From Candidatus Zixiibacteriota bacterium (GTDB lineage Bacteria; Zixibacteria; MSB-5A5; GN15; FEB-12), in contig CP070824.1 of NCBI GenBank assembly GCA_020344395.1, positions 2,351,940 through 2,395,399 of the forward strand: a DNA stretch of 43,460 bases. The letters are read 5' to 3'. Of the stretch, positions 9,143 to 18,075 are shown piece after piece (positions within the stretch are counted from its first letter, which is position 1; the number at the start of each line of letters is the position of its first letter). The notes beneath the pieces are model-generated. The model was not told the DNA's origin. It searched no databases and saw only the letters and a program-made list of their open reading frames with translations. Position numbers and translations under genes: made by a program.

Positions 9143-10507
9143 ATGACTGAGCCACAGCCACCAGCCGCTTCTGATTATGACGAGTCATCCGGCGATCGAC
9201 CCCTGAGTCGCAAGTTCGAGCCGGTTACCATCACCGAACGTAATACGGCCATTGACACCGTTCGCGGTGTTGCCGTGCTGGGTATTCTGGTGATAAACAT
9301 ATACTTTTTCGCCCTGCCGATGCCCGTTTTCATGAATCCGCCCCTGGCCGGCGGATTCACCGGCCTGAACCTGTTAACGTGGGAAGTTACGTCTTTATTC
9401 TTTTATCAGAAGATGATGGCAATCTTTTCGATGCTCTTCGGGGCTGGTTTGATCCTGATGGCCAATCGAGCCGAAGCGAATCAGAAGCGGTTCGGGGGCG
9501 TCTACTACCGCCGACTCTTCTGGTTGCTGCTCATTGGCCTGGCCCATGCGTACCTTCTCTGGTATGGTGACATTCTGTTTTCCTATGCCATTTGCGGCCT
9601 TCTTCTCTACCCGCTGCGAAGACGCTCGCCTAGGCTGCTGATAATCCTGGGGGTGATTGTGCTGGTGATCGGTATTCTTCTGCAGTCAGGTATGGGCATG
9701 TTCAGTGGCATGATCAGGGACCGGGGCACAGCCGCTGAGATTTCCCAGACCGCGGGTGAAACTCTCACACCCGATCAGAAGATGTGGTTGGAGATATGGA
9801 GCCAGGTGAGAACATCCTTCGAGCCCCCGCCGTCTGTTATAGAGGCTGAAGTTACAGCTTATCAAGGCAGCTTCAGCCAGAACTTTGCCTATCGGTTTCC
9901 GGTAACCTTGATAATGCAGACTCAGGCATTTCTCTTCATGGTATTCTGTCGCGTGCTGGGGCTCATGTTGCTGGGGATGGCGCTCATGAAGCTCGGGGTG
10001 TTTTCGGGGGAACGATCAGACAAGTTCTTCTTCGGATGCATAGCGGTCGGCTACGCGGTCGGCTTGCCGCTGGTAGCAACGACCGTTTACCTGAACATGG
10101 AGACTGGTTTTGACTTTGTTTACATACTGACCATCGGCGGTCATTTCGACTATATCGGCAGCATCTTTGTTGCACTGGGGCATACAGGGGTGATAATGAT
10201 TGCGGTCAGGAAGAGACTCCTCGCCAGACTGACCGGCTACCTCGCGGCCGTTGGCCGGATGGCTCTCACCAACTATCTGATGCAGACAATCATATGTACG
10301 GCCATTTTCTATGGCTTTGGTCTCGGGTTGTTTGGACAGGTTGATCGCTTTGCCCTGATGGGATTCGTGCTCGGCATCTGGGTTCTGCAGTTGTTTTTGA
10401 GCCCGCTCTGGCTCACGTACTTCCGTTTCGGACCAGCGGAGTGGCTCTGGCGTACACTGACGTACTGGCGTCTGCAGCCCATGAAAGCCGAATCGCCGAC
10501 GCAATAG
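9143..10507 (+). CDS. DUF418 family multipass membrane protein (YeiB-like)
   Basis: A 454-residue integral membrane protein with about ten hydrophobic helices. It has the family opening (TAIDTVRGVAVLGILVIN) and the C-terminal DUF418 block (GRMALTNYLMQT and the following helices). DUF418 proteins are distant relatives of membrane acyltransferases; their substrates are mostly unknown. The start at 9143 is chosen because GAGGGAGA lies just upstream; a longer open frame back to 8927 would overlap the divergent transglutaminase gene. The gene converges on the small membrane protein. Confidence 0.88.
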   Translation: MTEPQPPAASDYDESSGDRPLSRKFEPVTITERNTAIDTVRGVAVLGILVINIYFFALPMPVFMNPPLAGGFTGLNLLTWEVTSLFFYQKMMAIFSMLFGAGLILMANRAEANQKRFGGVYYRRLFWLLLIGLAHAYLLWYGDILFSYAICGLLLYPLRRRSPRLLIILGVIVLVIGILLQSGMGMFSGMIRDRGTAAEISQTAGETLTPDQKMWLEIWSQVRTSFEPPPSVIEAEVTAYQGSFSQNFAYRFPVTLIMQTQAFLFMVFCRVLGLMLLGMALMKLGVFSGERSDKFFFGCIAVGYAVGLPLVATTVYLNMETGFDFVYILTIGGHFDYIGSIFVALGHTGVIMIAVRKRLLARLTGYLAAVGRMALTNYLMQTIICTAIFYGFGLGLFGQVDRFALMGFVLGIWVLQLFLSPLWLTYFRFGPAEWLWRTLTYWRLQPMKAESPTQ

Positions 10508-10531
10508 AGACCATGATCCGACTTGAGACGT

Positions 10532-10566
10532 GGAGAGGTTCGACCGAGCGCTAGCGACCTCTCTCC
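10532..10566. terminator. Possible hairpin between convergent genes
   Basis: GAGAGGT (10533-10539) and ACCTCTC (10557-10563) form an inverted repeat between the DUF418 stop and the end of the convergent gene. There is no T tract, so termination is only a possibility. Confidence 0.35.
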
Positions 10567-10922
10567 TGAAACATGGCGATTGTCTCCGGCTGAAACAAAA
10601 CCCATATACCGTATCCCCCGAGCGCGGTACCAATCGGAAACGAAAAGAGGTTTAAGAAACTCAAGATGAGCGCAAGGATCCGTCCCCATTGTGCGTACTT
10701 CAGCAAACCCATTCCGGCGATGATATTAGGCAATGAGACAACTGTCGTTATGAGAACCACGATCGAGCCAAGTATTCCAAGTATCATACCCGCGCGGACA
10801 TTATCAGTCGCGGCCAGCCCGGCACCGAAGACTGTCAGAATCAATAAGAATAACAGCGCCAGCAGACCCATCGCTCCCCACAACAGGTACAGGGCAGCAA
10901 GTAACTTGACATGTTTGTTCAT
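10551..10922 (-). CDS. Small four-helix membrane protein
   Basis: A 123-residue protein, nearly all hydrophobic, with about four membrane segments (LLAALYLLWGAMGLLALLFL is the first). It has no catalytic motif that I recognise; small membrane proteins of this look are common hypothetical proteins. The start at 10922 follows TAGGAGA; the in-frame ATG at 10985 would add 21 polar residues without a ribosome binding site. It is divergent from the FN3 protein gene. Confidence 0.75.
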   Translation of the reverse strand: MNKHVKLLAALYLLWGAMGLLALLFLLILTVFGAGLAATDNVRAGMILGILGSIVVLITTVVSLPNIIAGMGLLKYAQWGRILALILSFLNLFSFPIGTALGGYGIWVLFQPETIAMFQERGR

Positions 10923-11052
10923 AGTGCTTTCTCCTACAGTAACTCTATTTACGGAGTAACTGGGAGCTTGTTGCACCGCAGACAAACGCGATGTAGACCA
11001 TTTTGCTCGTCACTCGGCGATCGCAGCTGACAACCCGGCACCCCGAAATGTC

Positions 11053-11082
11053 TTGACAGATTGGCGGAATCGTCCGTAATTG
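11053..11082 (+). promoter_or_regulatory. Candidate promoter of the FN3-repeat protein gene
   Basis: A consensus -35 box TTGACA lies at 11053-11058, about 100 bases before the start at 11157. The -10 box at the right distance (TAATTG at 11077) is poor, so this is a weak call. Confidence 0.3.
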
Positions 11083-11156
11083 CTAATAGTCGCATCAAAA
11101 TATCAGTCGTCTCAAAAAATCTAACTTACTAACCTGTGCAGGCAGGGAGAGAGTAC

Positions 11157-13850
11157 ATGAACCATCTGCAAAGAACCATGTGGGCTGTGCTGGCTGCTGT
11201 CTTAGTTGTCGCGATTCCCCAACTCGGCCTGGCCGACAGCACAACGGTTTCGGAGACTTCCCCGGAATCGACCATCTACACATTTTACCCCCAGACCGCT
11301 TCCTTTTGGACTGGTTATGTCAGGAGGTCCGTCCCACTGATCGGATCAACAACCTACAGCCGATATGACGGCTCCATTCGTGTGGGGTACATCGGCAATA
11401 TTTTAGACCCTGATTACACTTACCGCGGATGGGCCAAATTCGACATCACCGGCCTGCCAGATAATGCCTGTGTTGAGTCGGTTGAGCTGGTGGGATATTG
11501 TTATGACGCCTCCAGCGATCCTCACACTCTGAAGGTCAACAGGTTAACAATCGATCCGGTAACGTATAGCAGCACTTCTGGCCTGTTTAGTGCCATCTAT
11601 AATACCAACTACGTCCAGTGCTCCAGTTGTATGCGATCCACCGGCAGCCACACTGTCGTGCTCAGCTCTCTGGCGAGATCTGACCTGGAAAGTGCAACCA
11701 GCCGGAACTGGTTCGCAGTGGGATTACAGGAATATTCTGACAACGACGACCCCGGCCGCTGGTATGGATACGGTACCGGAAACCGGCCTTATCTCAGGGT
11801 GACGGCCTCCACCCCGCCGACCAGTGCTCCCGGAACGCCCACTGTCTCGGTGGCTCAGCCGTGTTCACTCCAGGCATACACTGTCTATTGGAGTTCAGTA
11901 TCCGGAGCCACCAGCTACAGATTGTACGAAAACAGCTCCTTGATATGGGAAGGTTCAGGCACCTCCGTGCCGATGAACAACAGTCCCGGAACTTACAATT
12001 ATTATGTGCGGGCCGGCAACAGTTGCGGCTACGGTCCTCCCAGTGGCACTAGGGTTGTGCAGGTCCGATCAACACCTGCGCCACCCACCGGGCCGACTGT
12101 AAGTCCCCCTGATCCCTGTGCCACCACGAGCTATCAGATCAGTTGGGGCTCGGTCAGCGGGGCCACGTATTATCGTCTGTACGAGAACGGCGGCATAGTT
12201 TATCAGGGCAGCAGCACATACCGAGACTTCTCACATGGAAGTGGGACCTTCGATTATTGGGTGCAGGCCGGCAACGATTGTGGTCTAGGTGGTTCGAGTG
12301 ACACCCTGTCTGTTCCTCTCGACCAGGTACCCAATCCGCCCAGCACTCCGGCAGCCTCGCCTCCGGACCCGTGTGAAGGACAGAGCTACGAGATATACTG
12401 GCCGCCTGTTTCAGGCGCAACCGGTTACCGTCTGTACGAAAACAGCATTCTGATTTACGAGGGTCCCTCGACAAGCCAGTTCTATTCACGTGGGCCTGCC
12501 ACGTTCAGCTACTGGGTCGAGGCCGGAAACAGCTGTGGCTGGGGAACCAAGAGCGGAACCCTTCAGGTACAGGTCACAGGGACACCTGCAGCTCCTGCTA
12601 AACCGACCGCAACACCGCCTGACCCGTGTGAAGGTGAACAGTATACTGTCCAATGGAATCCGGTGAGCGGCGCCACGAGCTATCGCCTGTACGAAAACGG
12701 CGGTATAGTCTACCAAGGGCCGAGCCTACAGGAGACCTTCTCGCACGGAGCTGGATCCTACGACTATTGGGTAACAGCCGGAAACCAGTGTGGCTACGGA
12801 GGCCCAAGCGGGACAAAGCAGGTTCAGGTTCTGGCCGGACCATCGCCGCCCAGCACAGTGCTGGCTCACATGGCACCGTGCGCAGATTCATCATACAAAG
12901 TGTGGTGGAGCAGGGTCAGCGGTGCAACCAGCTACCGTCTGTTTGAAAACGGCGGCCTGATTTGGGAGGGCTCCGATACAGTCAGGGTGCTCTCACACTC
13001 TTCCGGGACCTACGCTTACTATGTACAGGCGGCCGTTGGTTCCTGTTACGGCAGTAGTAGTGCCGTAGCACACGTCGAGATCCAGATGGATGTACCTCCC
13101 ATTCCAAGTGCACCCAACGTCTCAGACCCGTCACCATGTGCCGGCGTTCAGTATACGCTTAACTGGGCTACGGTCGCTGGCGCCACCGGTTATGTGCTGT
13201 ATGAGAACGGTGTCCCCATCTGGTCAGGTTCGGGCGGAATGCTAATACCCGTAACCCGGCCGGCAGGAACATATGCATACTCGGTCCGGTCAGTCAACGA
13301 TTGCGGCAAGAGCGACTACGGCCCTGAAACCGTTGTACATGTGGTCGGGACACCGGCTGCTCCGGCTGCTCCCTCGTCCTCGGACACGATTCCGTGCGAG
13401 GACTCCACCTACACCATCTCCTGGAGCCCGGTTGGCGGCGCAACAACTTATCGACTGTCGGAAAACGCGGTCCAGATTTACGAAGGCCCGAACATCCAGG
13501 TCAGCCTGTCAAACGATACAGGATCGTATAATTATGAAGTTATAGCAGGCAACCAGTGCGGCTGGAGTTCGAGCAGTAGCGCCAGATCAGTTTCGGTTAT
13601 TGTGTGCTGTTGCAGCGGACCGACCGGGAATGTCGATGGCGACATACTAAACGTTATCGATATCGGGGATCTGACGACTTTGATTACCTACCTGTTCATC
13701 CCACCCTTCCCGGTACCACCGTGCATGGAGGAGGCGAACATCGACGGCACCACAGATGGCGTGGTAGACATGGGCGACCTGACCGCCCTGATCAGCTACC
13801 TGTTCATCCCGCCATTCCCCGCACCTGAGGTGTGTCAGAAGCCTCTGTAG
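11157..13850 (+). CDS. Secreted protein with seven FN3-like repeats and a dockerin pair
   Basis: An 897-residue exported protein. After a signal peptide (cut near LGLAD) comes a beta-sandwich region (to about residue 220; TYRGWAKFDITGLP) resembling the DNRLRE/carbohydrate-binding-like modules of surface proteins. Seven tandem FN3-like repeats of 85-90 residues follow, each built around VSGATSYRLYEN and AGNxCG, most with two conserved cysteines, probably one disulfide each. The C-terminus is a dockerin-like pair of calcium F-hands (GNVDGDILNVIDIGDL and NIDGTTDGVVDMGDL), a probable docking or anchoring module. The start at 11157 has AGGGAGAGAG upstream. There is no enzyme motif, so a structural or adhesive surface role is likely. 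A strong terminator follows. Confidence 0.9.
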   Translation: MNHLQRTMWAVLAAVLVVAIPQLGLADSTTVSETSPESTIYTFYPQTASFWTGYVRRSVPLIGSTTYSRYDGSIRVGYIGNILDPDYTYRGWAKFDITGLPDNACVESVELVGYCYDASSDPHTLKVNRLTIDPVTYSSTSGLFSAIYNTNYVQCSSCMRSTGSHTVVLSSLARSDLESATSRNWFAVGLQEYSDNDDPGRWYGYGTGNRPYLRVTASTPPTSAPGTPTVSVAQPCSLQAYTVYWSSVSGATSYRLYENSSLIWEGSGTSVPMNNSPGTYNYYVRAGNSCGYGPPSGTRVVQVRSTPAPPTGPTVSPPDPCATTSYQISWGSVSGATYYRLYENGGIVYQGSSTYRDFSHGSGTFDYWVQAGNDCGLGGSSDTLSVPLDQVPNPPSTPAASPPDPCEGQSYEIYWPPVSGATGYRLYENSILIYEGPSTSQFYSRGPATFSYWVEAGNSCGWGTKSGTLQVQVTGTPAAPAKPTATPPDPCEGEQYTVQWNPVSGATSYRLYENGGIVYQGPSLQETFSHGAGSYDYWVTAGNQCGYGGPSGTKQVQVLAGPSPPSTVLAHMAPCADSSYKVWWSRVSGATSYRLFENGGLIWEGSDTVRVLSHSSGTYAYYVQAAVGSCYGSSSAVAHVEIQMDVPPIPSAPNVSDPSPCAGVQYTLNWATVAGATGYVLYENGVPIWSGSGGMLIPVTRPAGTYAYSVRSVNDCGKSDYGPETVVHVVGTPAAPAAPSSSDTIPCEDSTYTISWSPVGGATTYRLSENAVQIYEGPNIQVSLSNDTGSYNYEVIAGNQCGWSSSSSARSVSVIVCCCSGPTGNVDGDILNVIDIGDLTTLITYLFIPPFPVPPCMEEANIDGTTDGVVDMGDLTALISYLFIPPFPAPEVCQKPL
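11815..13610 (+). repeat. Seven tandem FN3-like coding repeats
   Basis: Seven coding units of about 255-265 bases, sharing the core protein motif GATSYRLYEN and a later AGNxCG motif. Units 2 to 4 are the most alike and share PPDPC at their start. The DNA copies are diverged, so this is an old expansion in which the reading frame is kept. Confidence 0.9.
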
Positions 13851-13867
13851 ACTATAATATCCTGTTT

Positions 13868-13908
13868 GCTGCAGTGTTGAGTTGATGACTCGACACTGCA
13901 GCTCTTTC
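13868..13908 (+). terminator. Rho-independent terminator after the FN3 protein gene
   Basis: A 15-bp stem (13868-13882 with 13888-13902, one G-T pair) with a 5-base loop and a short T-rich tail (CTCTTTC), starting 18 bases past the stop codon. Confidence 0.75.
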
Positions 13909-14197
13909 AGGCAGCCACATCGATGTCTGACCCTTGAGACTTTCGAACCAGATAAGTGCCCCTGCTCATCACGCACAACCGGCCGCTCATAACATTTATA
14001 TCGAACAAAAGACTACCTGAAGCGTAATTATACTGTCGACAGGGGTGGATTGATTTATTGTCTTCCACAGAAGAAACCAGCCCGGCACATTAAACGTATA
14101 TTGCCTGCTAACCATGAAGCCGGTTAACTTACATTGGCGGTTACGTAACGAGCAAATCTCGTATGCGGCTGAGGCTGAATTCCGGCCGGCGTGTTGA
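13909..14197. other. Upstream region of cassette 1
   Basis: No gene seen. It should hold the promoter of the sigma-factor operon. A -10-like TATATT is at 14097-14102. GCCTGCTAAC (14103-14112) and TTAACTTA (14124-14131) also occur, nearly unchanged, upstream of the paralogous sigma gene at 41266. No clear ribosome binding site precedes the ATG at 14198. Confidence 0.4.
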
Positions 14198-14755
14198 ATG
14201 GCTACTAACATATACATTATATGGCAGGGTGTCCTTGAGGGTAGCCCGGCTGCCTGGCAGGAACTGGTGGGGCTTTATTCCGGTCTTGTCAACACAATCG
14301 CGATTCGTGTTGGACTGGATGTCGCTGACGCCGAAGACTGCGCCCAACAAACGTGGCTGACCCTTTATCGCAAACGAAGCTCAATACGCGATCCGAAGGC
14401 CTTGCCGGCCTGGCTGATCCGCACAACCCACCGAAGAGCTGTACGCATGTTTGAGCGACTCCGCCGAGGTGCCTCTGCGGGCAGGTCATTCGAGCAGGCA
14501 AAGAAGACTGTAACCCTACCCGTTGATGTCATAGAACAGCTTGAAACCCAGGCTATCATCGAGATTGGCATGCGCCAACTCGACCCGAGATGTCGTAAGT
14601 TGTTGCGTGCCCTATACTTGTCCCCGGAAGAGAGATCGTACCGGGAGATAGCCGGAATCCTGAAGATTAGACCCAATTCATTGGGACCGTTACGCTCTCG
14701 CTGCATGATCAAGTTAAGAAAAATCATAGAGAATCTTGGTTTTGAATCGGACTAA
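14198..14755 (+). CDS. ECF-type RNA polymerase sigma factor (cassette 1)
   Basis: A 185-residue sigma-70 family factor with only regions 2 and 4. Region 2 holds ADAEDCAQQTWLTLYR and PAWLIRTTHRRA, which bind core polymerase and the -10 element. Region 4 is the C-terminal helix-turn-helix (YREIAGILKIRPNSLGPLRS), which reads the -35 element. It aligns along its whole length with the sigma factor of cassette 2 (both start with five or six residues, then IWQ.VL.GS), supporting this start although the ribosome binding site is weak. It is first in a four-gene operon; the next gene begins 46 bases later. ECF factors usually control their own operon and are held by a protein encoded next door. No extra sensory C-terminal domain is present. 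Confidence 0.92.
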   Translation: MATNIYIIWQGVLEGSPAAWQELVGLYSGLVNTIAIRVGLDVADAEDCAQQTWLTLYRKRSSIRDPKALPAWLIRTTHRRAVRMFERLRRGASAGRSFEQAKKTVTLPVDVIEQLETQAIIEIGMRQLDPRCRKLLRALYLSPEERSYREIAGILKIRPNSLGPLRSRCMIKLRKIIENLGFESD

Positions 14756-14801
14756 ATCGAACACAGGATGCTCCTTTAAGCAGCACAGGCAGTAAAGCAT
14801 A

Positions 14802-15320
14802 ATGCCAAAGAAACACAGGATCGGAAAACAGAGTAAAGGACGAGCACTATCCATGAAGTCAATATTGGCAGGACTTGAGGCTGGTGCTGTTCGATTGACG
14901 GAAGATATGATTAACCCAAATGATGATGCTACAAAGAGATACGGAGCCATCCCGCTGATGTTTGAGAAGCAGCCGAGACGAGAGATCGCAGTAGGCCGGA
15001 TTACTTATGATTCGTGGCGACAAGGCCCGGCTCCCGCGCTCCGTAACGTCATGGATGGTCATTTGCGCCGCCTCACCCTTAAAGCAGGATCAGTCAAGCT
15101 GGAGATTGTTGCCCAGAAGGTCCGAAATGATTGGGAGTTTGTGGCCCGAGTATATTCCAGAAAAGGCGTCAGGCATGATATGGTGCTTCGAGTGGGCCGT
15201 CGAAAAATTCTGGCTGGCTCTGGCGGATACTTTCTGTGGTCGTCAAAGCTGGTACCGCGGAACTTACAATTGTTGTCCTATGAACATGATATAGTCTTTG
15301 AACAGCTTTCATGGCAATGA
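14802..15320 (+). CDS. Sigma-partner-like protein, cysteine-free (cassette 1)
   Basis: A 172-residue soluble protein with no signal peptide or membrane helix. Its last 105 residues match those of the 192-residue protein in cassette 2 (pattern DSW..GPAPALR...RRL.LKAG, then VA and WEF.ARVY), defining a conserved, probably beta-rich domain that I do not recognise. The cassette 2 protein begins with a zinc-finger-type anti-sigma motif; this one has no cysteine at all, so any binding of the sigma factor must work differently. The stop codon overlaps the start of the TPR-CHAT gene, suggesting coupled translation and a direct functional link. Role as anti-sigma factor, adaptor or CHAT substrate is inference from position. 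Confidence 0.75.
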   Translation: MPKKHRIGKQSKGRALSMKSILAGLEAGAVRLTEDMINPNDDATKRYGAIPLMFEKQPRREIAVGRITYDSWRQGPAPALRNVMDGHLRRLTLKAGSVKLEIVAQKVRNDWEFVARVYSRKGVRHDMVLRVGRRKILAGSGGYFLWSSKLVPRNLQLLSYEHDIVFEQLSWQ

Positions 15321-18037
15321 AGAAGATCAACCCTGACCGTATCGCCGAGAGGTTCTTGTCAACCGGCAAGTTTGATAAGATTACACCTGAGGAGCTGGCA
15401 ACAGTCTGCGACCGTATAGTCAGAACCGAGACACAGGTTTCAGTACCGACCTCCATCGATCTCGGTCGCAGATTTGTCACCCGAGCGGAGCCTTACGGCG
15501 GGCCTCTTCTGATGACCGCACTGCGAGCCCTCGGATGGGCTTATCTGGTCGGGGGCGAGTATTCAAGGGCCGAAAAGACATACCTGAAGGCCAGATCTCT
15601 CCTTCGCCGGGATGCTCTTTCCCGGGGACGCATAGACAGGGTACTGATAGACGTTTACATGTATCTTGGCCGCCTGGGCGAAGCCAAACGCCGAGCCCGC
15701 ATGGCCCTGGGCACCTTCCGCCGCCTGAAGGCGGATGACGACATTGCCAAAACCAACGTCAATTATGCCAACCTGCTGCATCGACAGGACCGGCATAAAG
15801 AAGCCAGAGTTTTGTACCAGCGCGCCGGCGATCATTTCCTTTCCCGAAAAGACGATCTGGCCGCGGCGTTGTGTTTCTACAACCTGGCTAACACGCTCGT
15901 CCAGCTGTTTGACTTTAAGAAAGCCGCGGAACTGTACGAGAAGGCACGAAAGATATTCAAGCGGCACGGTCACCTCTTACACGCCACCGGATGCCTCTAT
16001 GGTCTATCCTGGCTCCACATGCTTCAGGGTGATTTCCACATGGCTTTGCAGGAGCTGTCAGTCTGCGAGAACGGCTACCGGCAGGGTAAACAGCCCCGCG
16101 AATTGATACTGTGCCAGCTGGATCGAGCCGAATCCTACCTCAGTTTGAACCTGTTTGTGGACGCTCGCAAGGCGGCTGAGGACGCCTCGAGAAAAGCCGG
16201 CGAACTTGGGATCATGTATGAAAAAGCCAAGGCAGAATTCTTCTGCTCCAAGGCGACGTTGGGTCTCGGGCAGATACGTGCCGCCCGAGCCGGCCTCCGG
16301 CGAGCAGAAGAGGGCTTCAGCAAGGAGAAGAGTAAGGGTTTTCTGGCCGCGGTCAGATTTTTTCAGGCGCAGTTGGAATCCTCCAACGGTTTGAACCGGG
16401 CCAGGCTGGCCTCATCACGCAGGCTTCTCCGCAAGGCCCAGCTCCCTCTGTGGGAAGCGATCTGCGATTTGCAGATTCTCGCGGCTCAACCGAATGATCA
16501 CTCGACTGCCAGAAGACTGGCCAGAAACAAGGCGGTGAAAACGGTACCTCATCTCCTGGCCTCGCACCATACGTTGATGGGCGACCGAGAGGCGGGCCGC
16601 AGCCGGACGAGTTCGGCAGTACGGCACTGGACCAGGGCAGCCAACATACTTGATTCTGTTCGAGCCAAGTTGCCACCGGTCGAGATGCGATCAGCTTTCT
16701 TCGGCCAGCAGTCCGATCCCTACCGCAAGCTGATCAGAGCCGAATCAGACAGGAACCCGCTGAAAGCTGCAGTCTGGTCTGAGAAATTCAAGACGGCTGG
16801 TTTGTGGGCCACCTCAGATGAAGTCCTCGCCACCAACCCGGCCCGTCAACAGATAGAGAAGAGTCTGTCGGAACTCGCGACCCAGGTTACGGCCGTATCG
16901 GCTCTGGTGGATGACAAGTCTGGACACCGCTCCATGACCGGCCGGGTTGGAGAGGCTTTCGATAAACTGGGGCGGAGAATTCGGAACGAGCTGGCATCCC
17001 TCGAGCAGCTTGAAGATTCGCGGCCCGAGGCTTTTGAGGATGTCTCTTCCCAGATCGTGTCATGTTCAATGAAACAACCTATAGTCCAGTTCCACGTTGG
17101 TGCAAGGGACATATTCGCCTTCGTGCACTACAGGGGTAGCAGCAGAGCACACTGCTATCCCGACGGAACTGCAGTCCTGGGCGGGCTGGTCGCACGCTGG
17201 CGCTTTCTTGTGGAATGCGCACCCGCCTCGATAAGGAAGCCCCGGTCGCGCGATCTGAGCGATGAAAAAGAAATCCTCCGCAGAATAAGTACCTGGCTGC
17301 TTCCGCCACTGGAGCTGCCCGGTGATAATCATCGGTTGTTGATCTTGCCGGAAGGACAATTGGCCAGCCTACCATGGGCAGGGCTGCATCACAACGGTGG
17401 CTGCCTGACGGATTCTTTCGAACTTGTGTTTGCCCCCAGTCTCAGGCACCACCTTCATGCAGAGCGGATTTCCGTTCGATCCAGGAAGGTCAGGATCTTT
17501 GTAGGTGAATCTCATGGTCTGCCGCACATCAGGGAGGAGCTCGCGGCTGTTCGGTCCCGTGCCCCCAAGCATCTCACTGAGTTCTACGATCCTTGCCGGC
17601 GTTCCGACTGGCCGGATAACAGTTCCGCCGGTCTATGGCACTTCACAGGCCATGCCTCTTTGAGATCTGACAACCCGTTTTATTCTGCCTTGATGCTGGC
17701 TGACGGCCCCCTGTTTGCCGCCGATTTCAGACTGAAGAGAAATCGTGTAAAACTGGTTACTCTTGCGGCCTGCCGGACCGGTCAGCACACCAGCCTTCCT
17801 GGCGAGGAATCGACCGGCCTGGTAAGATCGCTCCTTGAAATGGGAGCTCAGAATGTCATTGCAAGTAATTGGGCAGTTTCCGATCTGTCCACCTCACTAT
17901 GGATGGATCTTATGTATAAATCTTATTTGAGCGGCTCGACAGCCGGTGAGGCCGTCAGGCACGCTGCTGAGGGCGTCAGGGAGACGTTCCCGTCAGTTTA
18001 CAACTGGGGAGCTTTCTCCACATTTGGCGCTGGATAA
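15317..18037 (+). CDS. TPR-CHAT caspase-like protease (cassette 1)
   Basis: A 906-residue cytoplasmic protein. The first 500 residues are helical TPR-type repeats (for example CFYNLANTLVQLFDFKKAAE), usual for binding a partner protein. The last 300 residues are a CHAT domain, a clan CD peptidase related to caspases and separase. Its catalytic pair is present: His in HFTGHA (H779) and Cys in AACRTG (C819), with the downstream helper block VIASNWAVSD. The start is ATG at 15317, overlapping the previous stop as ATGA; an ATG at 15311 is the alternative. It aligns end to end with the paralogue at 37337-40042. CHAT proteases cut one or few protein targets when triggered. The target here is unknown; the neighbouring partner protein, the sigma factor and the subtilase are candidates. 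Confidence 0.92.
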   Translation: MKKINPDRIAERFLSTGKFDKITPEELATVCDRIVRTETQVSVPTSIDLGRRFVTRAEPYGGPLLMTALRALGWAYLVGGEYSRAEKTYLKARSLLRRDALSRGRIDRVLIDVYMYLGRLGEAKRRARMALGTFRRLKADDDIAKTNVNYANLLHRQDRHKEARVLYQRAGDHFLSRKDDLAAALCFYNLANTLVQLFDFKKAAELYEKARKIFKRHGHLLHATGCLYGLSWLHMLQGDFHMALQELSVCENGYRQGKQPRELILCQLDRAESYLSLNLFVDARKAAEDASRKAGELGIMYEKAKAEFFCSKATLGLGQIRAARAGLRRAEEGFSKEKSKGFLAAVRFFQAQLESSNGLNRARLASSRRLLRKAQLPLWEAICDLQILAAQPNDHSTARRLARNKAVKTVPHLLASHHTLMGDREAGRSRTSSAVRHWTRAANILDSVRAKLPPVEMRSAFFGQQSDPYRKLIRAESDRNPLKAAVWSEKFKTAGLWATSDEVLATNPARQQIEKSLSELATQVTAVSALVDDKSGHRSMTGRVGEAFDKLGRRIRNELASLEQLEDSRPEAFEDVSSQIVSCSMKQPIVQFHVGARDIFAFVHYRGSSRAHCYPDGTAVLGGLVARWRFLVECAPASIRKPRSRDLSDEKEILRRISTWLLPPLELPGDNHRLLILPEGQLASLPWAGLHHNGGCLTDSFELVFAPSLRHHLHAERISVRSRKVRIFVGESHGLPHIREELAAVRSRAPKHLTEFYDPCRRSDWPDNSSAGLWHFTGHASLRSDNPFYSALMLADGPLFAADFRLKRNRVKLVTLAACRTGQHTSLPGEESTGLVRSLLEMGAQNVIASNWAVSDLSTSLWMDLMYKSYLSGSTAGEAVRHAAEGVRETFPSVYNWGAFSTFGAG

Positions 18038-18075
18038 TTGGAATTTGGCATTATATTGAGAGTGAGGATGACAAC

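Noticed and set aside
11815-13610. Repeats taken as a CRISPR array or satellite
   Set aside because: They are in-frame coding repeats of about 260 bases with diverged copies and no spacers.
15317-18037. Type III-E CRISPR effector (Craspase) component
   Set aside because: TPR-CHAT is shared, but no Cas7-11-like gene, CRISPR repeats or Csx30/Csx31-like gene was seen.
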